A stretch of DNA of 64,000 nucleotides, taken from positions 9,977,340 to 10,041,339 of the forward strand of contig NC_091142.1 in the NCBI RefSeq assembly GCF_041381155.1. Reading direction: 5' to 3'. Every line of letters starts with the position of its first letter. Positions within the stretch are counted from its first letter, which is position 1. Source of the stretch: Argopecten irradians. Taxonomy: Eukaryota > Mollusca > Bivalvia > Pectinida > Pectinidae. The notes below the pieces were generated by a model. It did not search any database, was not told the DNA's origin, and saw nothing but the letters and a program-made list of their open reading frames with translations. Positions 36,075 to 47,900 of the stretch are shown one piece after another. A program made the translations under genes and the position numbers.

Positions 36075-36620
36075 TGTATGCACAACAAGGGCCCTAGGAG
36101 AACCTTCATATGAAATTTGAGACAAATCCTTCCAGTACTTTCTGAGAAATAGCGGTACCAAACTTTAACTACAGAGTGTCAAAACCAAGATGGTGGTCTG
36201 TGAGCCATCTTGCAGACTGATCATTCCAAAAATACAATATACATATCTAGGACCCTATGGATATACATGTGAAAATTGAGACAGATCTCATCAGTACTTG
36301 TTGAGACATAGCATAAACAGTTGTCAATTTTCAAAATCCCAGATGGCAGTCTGTCCACCATCTACAATATGTAGCTTGTTGATCGCCTGGTCCAAAATAG
36401 CCATATGCACAACTATGGTCTTTTGAAAACCTACATAATTATGAATTTTGAGACGGATCCTTCCAGTATTTTCTGAGACATAGTGGTAACAAAATTAAAC
36501 TTCAACTATCAAAATCCAAGATGGCTGCCTGTCAACCATCTTGTTCACCGATTTGTCCCAAAACACAATATGTACAACTAGGGCCCTCGCATACTCCAGG
36601 GGTTTCGATCACTTACAATC
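36075..36620 (+). repeat. Tandem-core remnant of the 'aagatggc' family
   Basis: Three to four diverged units of about 150-180 bp with 'caaaatccaagatggctgcc', 'gagacagatc' and 'agtacttgttgagacatagc'-like phrases. The same unit type forms the array at 50.9-52.4 kb. Neither end of the element is seen. Confidence 0.6.
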
Positions 36621-36933
36621 TCTACTTCCCTACAGACTATCTAACGTGTACATGTATAGTAAAATTGAAGGCAGCTCAGGGGAATAAATATGAACCAATC
36701 ACAGGCCTTAAAGAATTTTCTTTGAAGACTACAGAGAGAGCGACGCCCAATTTCAAAGCCACACAGTCAACCACAGTGTATTGGTACCATTGTACCCAAT
36801 GACTTTTTACTGAAAGTAAATGACTAATCGCCAGCTGTCAATCAAACAAATGTGACTTTGCATTTTGTATTGTGTATACATGTACATGCATGTTGCAATG
36901 TTTGCTCCAACATTGAATAAATGTAGGTACAAG

Positions 36934-37309
36934 CTTAAAGATGCTCCGGATCCACCGCTGACAAATGGTATTTTTTCACTATCAAAAACAGAAACAGACG
37001 ATTTAGTATTTTTCTTCAGTTACAAAAGTTACTTACTTTACACCATAACCACCTTTGAAAGGTTTGAGCTTCTAATTTTACTTCAAGTTAAAATTATGAA
37101 AAATAATTAATCGCATCCCGAAAAAATTCCAAGGCACTATATATATCGTATATGGAATGAAGTAATGATTGTGCATGCACCAAAGGCGAGATAAATTATT
37201 TTATGTTATGTTTTGTGTTAAGTAGGCATATATATACACGATTTAACATCAATTATTGCTCAAATGATGAATATCATTTATGCTCTGTCGGCGGTGGAGC
37301 ATCTTTAAG
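36934..37309. mobile_element. MITE with ~24-bp TIRs (CTTAAAGATGCTCC)
   Basis: The left end 'cttaaagatgctcc', then (after a 4-base extra) 'ccaccgctgaca', is the inverted match of the right end 'tgtcggcggtggagcatctttaag'. The interior is AT-rich without coding. A diverged relative lies inverted at 43796-44114. Confidence 0.7.
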
Positions 37310-37619
37310 TGTGTTTACCCGCACGAGGCGTGGTTATATTACACCTGACCATCAGTAAATTCATAGAAATTGTCACGTTAGACGAACAAATGTCAGGGAA
37401 AAAAACTTGTCTTAAGTAACACTATTACTGTACATGTGTATATGCAGCAAGTTGAGCAAATTTCAAATGATGATAAATTCACTACTATTGCATTGTAAAT
37501 GTTTTCATTTTTATTAATTCAAGGTTGAATAGATCTATAAATAACAATTATTTTTCAACATCTGTTTTTTTTACTTATCTTGAGTGGAACTATTTTAATC
37601 ACCTTATCACAGTATATAT

Positions 37620-38023
37620 TGTAGAAGAACAGGGAAAATACACATTCCTGTCGAGTGCCCCGACCAGGAATCGAATCCGGGTCTCCGGCGTGGAAATCTA
37701 CGGCTATTTAACACTATGTACAAGTCACACCGACCCGCTCTTTTTTACACTACTCCCCCTGTTTTTCTTGAGATTTCCTAAATCTCAACCCGAGACTCTT
37801 TAACCACCTACCATGGGTTATTTAGTTGGGCGCCAATGTAGAAGAACAGGGAAAATACACATTCCTGTCGAGTGCCCCGACCAGGAATCGAACCCGGGTC
37901 TAGATCTCCGGCATGGAAATCTACGGCTCTACCGACTGAGCCAAAGAAGCAAGCTCCGTCAGCTGAGTGACAGAGACCGTATTTAACACTATGTACAAGT
38001 CACACCGATCCGCTCCTTTTACA
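37620..38023 (-). mobile_element. TRIM-like miniature LTR fossil with tRNA-like terminal repeats
   Basis: Two direct terminal repeats, 37620-37749 and 37837-38023, flank 87 bases. On the minus strand each repeat begins TGTAAAA and ends TTCTACA, the upstream repeat is followed at once by a primer-binding-site-like TTGGCGCCCAAC (37836-37825), and the second is preceded by a purine tract. The longer repeat contains tRNA-like A-box TGGCTCAGTCGG and B-box GGTTCGATTCC. There is no coding capacity, so it is a non-autonomous fossil. The two repeats differ in length but are otherwise similar, suggesting moderate age. A matching target-site duplication is not clear. Confidence 0.7.
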
Positions 38024-38067
38024 TATTATAAAGTTTAGTTAACAACATGATCACATTATTGTCATTA

Positions 38068-38520
38068 TCAGTCATCAGTATCTGGGTACAGCACTCTTAT
38101 TGTTAACGAACATGTATCACAGCACACAACATCCAGTCTTAGGGTGATATCTGAGTCATGTAAGATATAACTTCCTCCACATCTACACGTATAAAAGAAC
38201 TGGCTTCCCTCTCCCTCCTCTTCAATATCTTCTTGCACAAATTCGTCAACATCAACTTCATCCTGAATTGGCCAATCCTGTACTAAACAACGCTGAGTCC
38301 ATGCAGCATCATATTTTTGTCTAAGATTTGGATCGCTGAGTATTTTCCACGCGCGATTTATTCGCATGAACATATCGGTCGATTTTAGTTTCTCTTCGTC
38401 ACTACCAACTTGACTTTGTTTATCTGGGTGAAATTTCAAAGCCAGTTTTTGGTATGATTTTTTCAGATCCTCATAGTTATCACAATTTTTACACTCTAGT
38501 GTGTTGTAGAGATCTTCCAT
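38068..38520 (-). CDS. DNAJC24: DPH4 / DNAJC24, diphthamide biosynthesis J-protein
   Basis: An intact single-exon frame of 150 residues, the normal family size. It has an N-terminal J domain (residues about 1-72) with HPDK at 31-34, an acidic linker (about 87-105) and a C-terminal CSL zinc finger with CxC (112, 114) and CxxC (134, 137), including TCRCGGSY and CCDTCSL. The family supports the first step of diphthamide formation on translation elongation factor 2, passing electrons or iron to the DPH1-DPH2 enzyme through its metal site and stimulating Hsp70. It starts at the only suitable Met. It is divergent from the TMX2-like gene about 400 bp away. Vertebrate orthologues have several introns, so this copy has lost them or is a retrocopy in use. 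Very confident. Confidence 0.95.
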   Translation of the reverse strand: MEDLYNTLECKNCDNYEDLKKSYQKLALKFHPDKQSQVGSDEEKLKSTDMFMRINRAWKILSDPNLRQKYDAAWTQRCLVQDWPIQDEVDVDEFVQEDIEEEGEGSQFFYTCRCGGSYILHDSDITLRLDVVCCDTCSLTIRVLYPDTDD

Positions 38521-38919
38521 TATGCCTTTAAGATAGGTAAATTTAGTCCAATTTCAAATGAAACATCCTCAACAACCAACAATCACCTTTCATCAAATCG
38601 TCTTGGGCTCTTCATGTTATTTCAAAGGGCGCTGCCATTTTGAAAAAAAGAACAAAGTAGTCGATAGATATATAATCTATAATCAAGACTCATTTCTCTT
38701 ATTACCGAAATATACACTAAAACATCTAAACTTTGATGAATTATAGAATATTTTTCCTTTGAATTCGTTACTTTACATATTAATAATGTTAAATCAGAAA
38801 AATATAATGTCACTTCCGTATTTTATCGACTAGTATACCGGATATTCAGTTACTTCCGGTAATTTCAGCTGAAAGTTTTCTTCAAGCGGGCACGATGGCA
38901 CTGGCTGCAGCTAGCTGAT
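38521..38919. promoter_or_regulatory. Putative bidirectional promoter, DPH4 and TMX2-like genes
   Basis: About 400 bp separate the two divergent start codons. No TATA box is evident at the expected distance. The part near the plus-strand gene (38815-38920) contains two CCGGTA/ACCGGA sites ('ataccggatat', 'ttccggtaa') and 'cacttccg', compatible with ETS-type sites common in housekeeping bidirectional promoters. Confidence 0.5.
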
Positions 38920-41900
38920 ATGCTTGTTGGAGTGAAAAGCATCTTAATTTCACACTTATGTCGGAAATATCATACTAGGACTCTCCTACTTTGTCATGAA
39001 GACTTTTCCTCCGATTTGTTCTCGAATATTTGAAGATTGCAGTCAAGACCTGGTGTGTATTTGGCCGGTGTGATCTTCTCTGACTGACCGCAGGTTGAGC
39101 GTGTCACTTGTCATATTTTAAAAATCATGATATTGCAGTCCATCACATACGACAACAGGAAGTTACATATTTTTGGTCACTTTGTAAATGCTTCAGTTGT
39201 TTTCCAGTAATGTGTATATCTGTAAAGAACTAAAGATAGGTACATATTATGTTTACGTACAGTATTTAGCTTTTCAGACATCGCGGCAGTCAGTGCTTGG
39301 TAGTAACATATATTACATGACGTATCTAACAGTACTTAGTTTGACACAAATTCAAGTCGTAGATTATCTGCTGAACCAAGTAGATTTTCTGGTGAACCAT
39401 GATTTAAAAATCATACAAAATGCCATTTATTTTAGAAACATGTCTTAAAGAAAAGGTAGCTGAGTCACCGGTCGGTTGAGGAAACCGCCTTGTCAATCAT
39501 CTGTAATATTATATTGACTGACACGTGTGGTGAGAGCTCGCCAGCCAATGATATTCAATGGGGGAGGAGTCATACACTTCACGTGCCTGTCAATTATACC
39601 TGACTGACTGATTGATCAAAGGAACAGCCACGTGCACGGGAGCACGTCAGTATCAAACTGTGTTCTACAATCGTTACACATATGTATGTTGAATTTATAT
39701 ATTGCTAGGGTCATCCTGTTTTTTCACAGTACCTCGCAAGTTGAAATATGCGCCAGTAAATTATATTTTTTTCTAATGTGTAAATTGACGCAATCCGTTT
39801 ATTCTCAATCTTCATTGTCTCTCTATTGAACTTCTGTTCGAAAGTTACTTTCTAGGGGTTACAGACCTGTTTTTACAAAAAAGTAGAAAGGCTTTGGCAC
39901 AAGCAACCGGTTACTACTAAGAAAGTAATTTTGTGATACATACATCTTCATTATGTATAGGGTTTTCGGTTATTCAAGGATTTACAAGTCCTTGGTTTAT
40001 TTAACATCCTCCTTTAATTAAAAATGACGATCTATTCTTTTTACAAGACAGTCCAAAAAAAAGGAAAATCAGCTTTTAAAATGATTACACGTGTACACTA
40101 TATTTATCATACATTTGTATTTGATTACATTGTATGATTACTTTTGATAAAACAAAAATTACAGTAAAAATTGGTGCAAGCAATCAGTTACTAATGAAGA
40201 TCATTTTGTGTGATACCTATGTTTATACATCCCATGTCTGTAAAAACGAAATACTTTTCAAATACATTAAAAGTGTAAGTGCCCTGTAAGATCATAAACA
40301 GACTCGAATATGTTTCATAATAAATTTTACACAAAATTATTAAGCTGTTAAACCCTGTAAAATATATCAAAGGACAATTTTATTTAGGCATTAGCTAGGC
40401 CTGTAAATATACCCTAATACTTGATTAAGAGTTGTGTGAGGTTTTTCAGTAAAACTACTAGATTAGTGAAAAATAAAGAATGTGCGTATACATTGTTTCA
40501 AGAAGCGTTTGACAGATAATTTTATTCATGCAGGTAAGAATACATATTTTACGCAGTGTCACCAGCCCAGTTCTTCCGAATTTATAGACATGTATAATGT
40601 ATATTGATATAATGAAAATGGCAAAGTGCTGAACAATAAAAAAATAACAGTTAAAATTTAAATAGTAAGCAATGATTGAGGTTTATGTTGTCATAACTAA
40701 GGACAGGCAAACATTTTCAACAATTTTTAGTGCTGTACTGTAACGATAATGACATGCATAGAAAGAATAGTATTCATTGTAAAGATTAGATAGACTTCTT
40801 TAAACATTTTTCTGATTAATGTGTGCTATATTGGTTCAAGTATTTGAAGAAATAACTCAATAACCATTATATTATTCAATGTGAGAAATTGATACATACG
40901 TGTACGTTTTGGAAGGACATTTGACAGTGACATGTTTTCTTCAAAATCGTTTAATAGATCTAACTTTTATTATTATTTTGCTTAATTTAAACCTAGAAGC
41001 TATTCTTTATGCTGTCCTAAATAGACTTATTACTTGCCGAAATTTATGTCTCTGTTTCGTGCATTATAATTTGATTAAGAGATAAACATCAAGGACGAAA
41101 ATTGTCTGCTATTGAGATATTGACCCATGTCCATCTTTAGCTAATCATGATAACATTTTCATCAGTTTCATTTTGTTCTATATATGTACTTGTAATTCAT
41201 TAAACAAGCACCCAATTAAACCCCAAGGGCTCTAGATGACAACGTAATTACTACAACGACGCTGACACGTGCCAGCAAGTTAACAACACATGTACGTAGA
41301 GACTACGTAGTTTCGTAAACTGAATAATGTGTACAGGTCTGTAATCGCCTGAAATAATCAAAATAATGTTGTTGACAAGACTAATGCATCAATAAAATTA
41401 AATGGAACACTAAAAACGAAATAAAAATTTTCGGTACGAAAATACCCGGACGAAAATTCCCCGGTACGAAAATGTCTCCGGTACGAAAATGTTTTGGTAC
41501 GAAAATTCCCGACACCACTGATCACTTACCGCCAAATAAATACACTTCTTTGACAGAATATGAAGTGCGAAAGATTACTTGAAAAGTGCATATAAATGAA
41601 ATGTTAGATATGAATAGAATAAAGGCGTCCCGTTGAAATTTATTTTCTGTCGCGATGAAATGAGTAGTGGCTCAAACTCAATAAACAAAGCTGTGGTCAT
41701 GTAGTGAGCTGATAAGCCAAATTATAGAAGTAATCAAATATATACGCATGAGGAGCGGTAAATTTTTGATCGACCTACAAGGAGGCGGTAAAATTGAAAC
41801 GAGAAAAAAACTACTATTGCATAGGACTTCTATACTTATACCAAATCAGCACAGGTCCTTACAGGGAGATCATCAAAATTCAGAAGAGAAAAACAATATC

Positions 41901-44900
41901 AATAAAAGTTCCCAAGCATTTTGGTTCATAATTCCTACCCGGTACATAAAAAAGGTGTAACCATGTGGAAAACTAGTGTGTGTTTTTTTTAAGTATTGCC
42001 TTGGGACAAATTAACTTACTATGAAAGGTGTGTATGAGTGATAAAATATTTTGATGATATAACCATTTTTAATAGAATATAATGTGGATCATGTCAAGAT
42101 CTGTGATTCCATTAAGACAGAAAATTCACCAATTGTCTCATAGAACCGTTGACGGGGGGGTTGATGGGGGGTGAAGTAATTTTATGAATGAGGGATGTGT
42201 ATTTCTGACTACAATCTACGCCCCGCCTCTGTTCACCAGTCTCGTACATATCCCTTCAACTGTGGAATTGTTTACTTTATACAGTGAAACAAACAATTCC
42301 ACAGCAAAAAGAAAAACCATTCCACATTAGTAAGAGTTATAAGAGTAGACTTAGCTCTGACTAAACCTCAAGCTATATAACAATAGAATGACATCACAGC
42401 CATGTATTACAACACAAATATTTTGTGTATGGCATGCTTAAATGATTCCCAATTTCAATTGTACTATTTATATATAACAGAGCATTGATTCTTGTAGTTG
42501 TAACCTATGTATTATTATTAGAAAGTTTTTAGTAGTTTTTTTTTCTTTTATGCATCATACCTGCATAATTGTCCACTAGAAATATTTTTGCAAAACCAGA
42601 TTAAATGCAACAAACATGAATGTTTTTTTAATAGATATCTGAAGAAACAAATAACAAGTCCTAATATTATTCGCCCAGTTTACAAATGTACTAAGTGTTC
42701 AATGTAGACACAAATATCTAAACATCAGTATCCCTCTACCCCTTAATTAAATTAACTTTTAACATTTAACGAAAATAACGCAAGGTTTTCATTAAATAAT
42801 ATTGCACCCAGGGGATACCTATTCCTAGTCAAGGATTGAAATTGGGATTGTACAATGCATGATCATCATCATATTAATCAACCGCAGAGATTAAGACACA
42901 AAGTAAAGTAGGACCAACTGTATTCAAATCGTGTGTCACACGTAATGAATACATCAGTCCAATAACACTCTTTACGATATCACCAACACGAGGCAGTACA
43001 GCATATTTTCTGCCAGGAATATATAATCGAAATAGATAGAATTAAACAGTAAATTGTCAAATTATAATACATCTAAACAAAAAACAAATCAAGTTTGAAA
43101 TATAACGCGTGAGAAGCACCAATGATTACTATGACCTACTTTCGTTAAACGGAAAATACGAAAATTCCTAGTATTTTATTAACGGGCCCTTCGATACTGT
43201 TACTCTCTCCGACATATAGAACAGTTCTTTAAGCTTGGCTTCATAACCAATCAGTATTATTTCACAATTGGTTAGCAGTCAGACAAATGACTATAACACA
43301 TCTTATTAGGGATTTGTAAAAACAATGAAACTGTCTTTAAATACATAATGAGGGGAATAAAAGTATCATCAAATTCAGCATCCTTACGAATGATGCTTGG
43401 TATTTTATGTAACAAATATTTGGGTTTTGTGTCCTGTGTTTGTCACACCGACATCAATCTTCATTCTTCAGTGAACCAAAGTGTTGGACAGGTTTTTTGA
43501 GCATTATATTACTTACAAAATATAATAATATTAGAAACTACTCAAATTGCAGCCCCAAAAAATGTTTTCTATTATTTATATTGAATTAGGTGCTGAATTA
43601 CGGAGGGCAACAAAAGGCTTAATTAATTAATTGTATATGTATTTTTGTGTGTATGAGGAGTTGTGCGTCTGGTTTTCCTATCTAATTAAAACAGGAGTCT
43701 AAAATGTTTTTCCTTCAGTAAACCAAAAATTCCTTTACAATATTACTTACAGGAGTAGAATTTGAGCTTATTATTTTACGACAGGTTATTTATTATAGAT
43801 GTACCAACCGCCGAGACAGAGCAAAAATGAAATTTCAATTTGCCTTTGGTGCAATGCGCCGCAACAGTACTTCATCATTCCAATTTAGTATATAGTGTCA
43901 TAGAAATTTTTTTCGGGATGCAATTAATTTTTTTCCCCATGTCTTTAACTTGAAAGTAAAATTAGAAGCTCCAGAACGATTTCAATGGTGTAAATGCGTA
44001 AATGTAAGTAACTTTTTGTAACTGAAGAAAAATACTGAAATCGCCTGCTACTGTTTTTATGATTGGAGTAAAACTTTTACAATATATTAGTTCAGCGTGG
44101 ATGCCTCCTTAAATGGTCCAATTGGAAATAATTATAACAGATGTGACATGCCATGTAATCGTACTTCAAAGTAACACAGAAACGTGTTTTTATGAAAGCA
44201 TCCCTGGGAAATACTATCTTCATGAAAATGTTTGATGTAAAATTAGAATAGCGGTGAAATCCAAAGATGACTTGCGAGTGAGAGATATAAAAGAATATTC
44301 AAAATGTGAAATAAAACAAGTCAAGTATTTTATTTTTTCTTTAGTTTTGTAGTTCTAATAAGAACTCGAATTGATCATACATAATTATATAACTTGGATT
44401 AGTTCAAGTGGAATTCTTTCCAGGTTATGGGTGAAATATGGGTGAAAAAGATCCAATTTATTTTGCGCAGTAAGTCTATCTGAAACAAATGAAGAAAACA
44501 ATACAAAAACAACATAAAAAGGTACCTGAGATATATATTTAAAGAAAAACAGATAAAACCTGGTTGCATTACCTGAAATTCCTTTCATAGTTTAGTGCGC
44601 CTTATGTACAACTCTCCCTGGAATTAATAAATATAAAATCCCTATAGAAATATTTTATAATCATGGAATTTGAGGCGTTTATTGTTTCTATATCTGATGT
44701 CATATATTAACAAATATTGCTGACTACGTGGCTTGGGTTACACTTAGTATGTTCACCATTCACCTTAAACTTTGGAATAGTTTACTTTACCCGTGAATAG
44801 ATATTTCAAACTATTCCACAGGAACATATAAACTATTCCATACTAGAACGTGATGGTAGTAGACTTAGAATTGAACTATCCCTTAAATATGCCACCACCG

Positions 44901-47900
44901 GCGAATAATTTTTACTAGAGTTTCCTGACCACATCAGAAACGATCATTTCGTTTCCAATGAAGCGGTAAACAAATAATAGGTTCAGTTTGTAAAGCAAGA
45001 ATTGGTATTTCAAACCGTTTAAACGAATGCCACGAATTAGGAAAACTAAGTAGTAGTGTTATATGTAGTAAGGCGAAGTTACCTCTCATAGGTACATTAT
45101 ACCTTAACTATCAAATAATTCTGTCGTTGTATTTAGGGCTAAACAGATTTTAATAGGTAATAACATATACACAAAGTTAAAAAAACGCCAAATATTGTAA
45201 ATATAAAATATAAATCTGTTTATTTCCCTTGGACACAAGTTTCTTGTGCATTGGTATATCGTTTGATCTCCCACCTTCCCGAACCCCGTTTTGCAAGAAT
45301 GTATTGATCTTCGGAAAAAGAAAACCATCAAAAGTTACGCCCAAATACGGAGCATACTTTAACACTTTAAAGATAATAACACACCCTGATTAAAATTTTT
45401 TAATGTTATACATCAAATATAAATATATATATACTAGCCACTGTTAATCTCCGTAAATACGATTCACGTACACATTGTTCATGTAGGTCCGCTAAAACTG
45501 CCTATACTAATTATGCTTTTTTTTAATTATTTAATAAAATTTATATATAGTATGCAAAACAAAAAAAAAACACAAAAAATCAAAATGCCTAATAATATAG
45601 GTCAGAGTAAAGCGGACTAAATGTTCATTTGTATTAGGTGTCAATGAAGTTCGAAGTTAGCGCCCATTAACATATTTTGTTAACAACAACTACATGCACA
45701 TGTAGTAAAAAAAATTTAAAGTTTTTCTATCCATTTTGCTTTCCAATTTTGGACCAGTCGTTCAAGTCCGTTATATAAAATTGAATTTTGGAAAGAAATT
45801 TCCTCTTCAAATACGATACAGCAACACAAGGAAAATTATATTCATAGATATAAATATAATATACTCTTGTTCAATTATACCCCTTATTTTTGACTATCTC
45901 CATCCACTGATGTCTAAGGAGTTATTTTAACCGCTATAAAAATATTGAAACATATCTGAAAAATTAAATTCAAAAAAATGATTGATTTTAATTTTTTGAC
46001 GGCATTTGGTAACCCCATGAACATGTCCGGGGATATTCTCCCTGTCCAACAATATTTTTATTTTTTTTTTTTTTTTTTAATATACGTAATATGACAAGCA
46101 ATTCGAATCACATTCCCCCCCCCACAGACCTACAATCATAAAATTCATTAATCTTTAGATGGTGTAAGCACATCTTCCACATTTCATAATATACACTATA
46201 TATTAATAAAAAAAAAACTATAAATTAACTAAACCTTATATGTGGCCGTAATTTCCACACTGACAATGAGGTGGGGGGGGGGGGGGAAAAGCAGCTTTCA
46301 ATAAAGAGTTCCATCACAGGTTATTAACATTTTTAGGAGAATTACAAAACTTCACAATTCGTAATTTGTTTAATTTTACAAAGCCCCAAACACTAGCTGT
46401 AAATTATTTTTACATATATTGTACTAAGTCACGCCTCATGCAGTGAAATAAAGTAACAATTCTGGTTATATATTTCCTTTCACACTTTTTTTTACATTGT
46501 CATTACATCGAAAGTGATTCTCAGGTATGTTTCTATCTAATCATACAAAAACATAAAAAGCAAAGATTTTACATATGATAAATTCAGTGTTGTAACTATG
46601 TTTATACGCACAGGATTTGAGAACTCGCTAATAAGGACAATTTACTACAGATATTTACAAAGTCTACATGTGTCACGTACTGCTAAGGGTGGGCAGACTA
46701 CTTTAGTGTATTCCGACAGAAAGACAATTGTTGAATTTACCCCACAGAAAAGCGATAACACAAAGATTACTATTTAAACAAGGTTGGGCAAGACGTAATA
46801 AAAGGGAGGTGAGAAGCTACGAATTTTGTTGCTTAAAACACGTCATTATCGAGTATTATAAACGCTGTCCATTAGGCCAGGCGGGTACTCCTCTGTGAAA
46901 GTGGAAGTGAGCAGCAAAAGACCTTAGAGACAGGACCAGTCGCCGGCCGAACGCCACAAGTAACAAGTGTAGCGACCGTCCGTACGTACAACGGAACACC
47001 GGGAGTAGAAAGAGAAACCGCCCAGATGAAATTCGAGGTTTTAGAAACAGAAAGTGACAATAAGAAATGTTAAAAACCAACCAGAACCTTGTGAGCTTCT
47101 GATATATTTTAGTGAATTCGAACATTTCCATCTCGCCTCCACTACCCCCCCACCCCACCTTCACCCCTTCCCGGGGGGCTGGCCCATGATCGAAACATGT
47201 GATAAAAACAACGCTGAAGACTAAACACATCTGTACAATAGGCCTGACTGAAAGTATGAATCAAAAGCATCGTTCTATTATTACCAAACATCATGAACTA
47301 TTAGAGGATCATACGTTGTCCTTCCATGCGAAATGTTAAAAAATAGGAAACAGAACTGAAAAATCCTACAATCAACGAAAACGAAAAAAAAAAAAAACAG
47401 CCCCCCGAAATGGAGACAAGCGTTAGGAAAAAGTTACGGTTAGAAATCGATAGAAAAATAAAAGGTGTTTTGAAAGACTCGATACCAACGACAACTCCAC
47501 CTGCCCCGGGCCACGTATCCGATACAAACGACCAAAAAACTTAACATAGGCAATAAAAAATTTTTTTGTACCAGGTATTGGAAGAAGAAACAGGTGAAAA
47601 CAAAAATGAAAATGACAATACAGAAATGGTGAAAACATTGGTACTTGACGGTCTAAAAATAAGCGGACATACCAATTACAGACATGCCTGAAACGTAAAG
47701 CACCCGAAATGTAGATATGCGTGTGATTGTGATCGGCTTCAAGATGGACACTGAATGAAAAAACAAAACAAAAAAAAACTGAAATGAGAAAAAGAAACTG
47801 AAAAGTACAGACAACTACAACAATGTGTACATTGAACCAGTGACAAATCAAAAAAGGTGAGCTTGAGGACAGAACGTACACTACAACCAGCAGTCCTAAA

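Noticed and set aside
37850-37960. Functional tRNA gene (minus strand)
   Set aside because: A and B boxes are good but the cloverleaf arms are poor and the sequence lies within a terminal repeat of a TRIM-like fossil.
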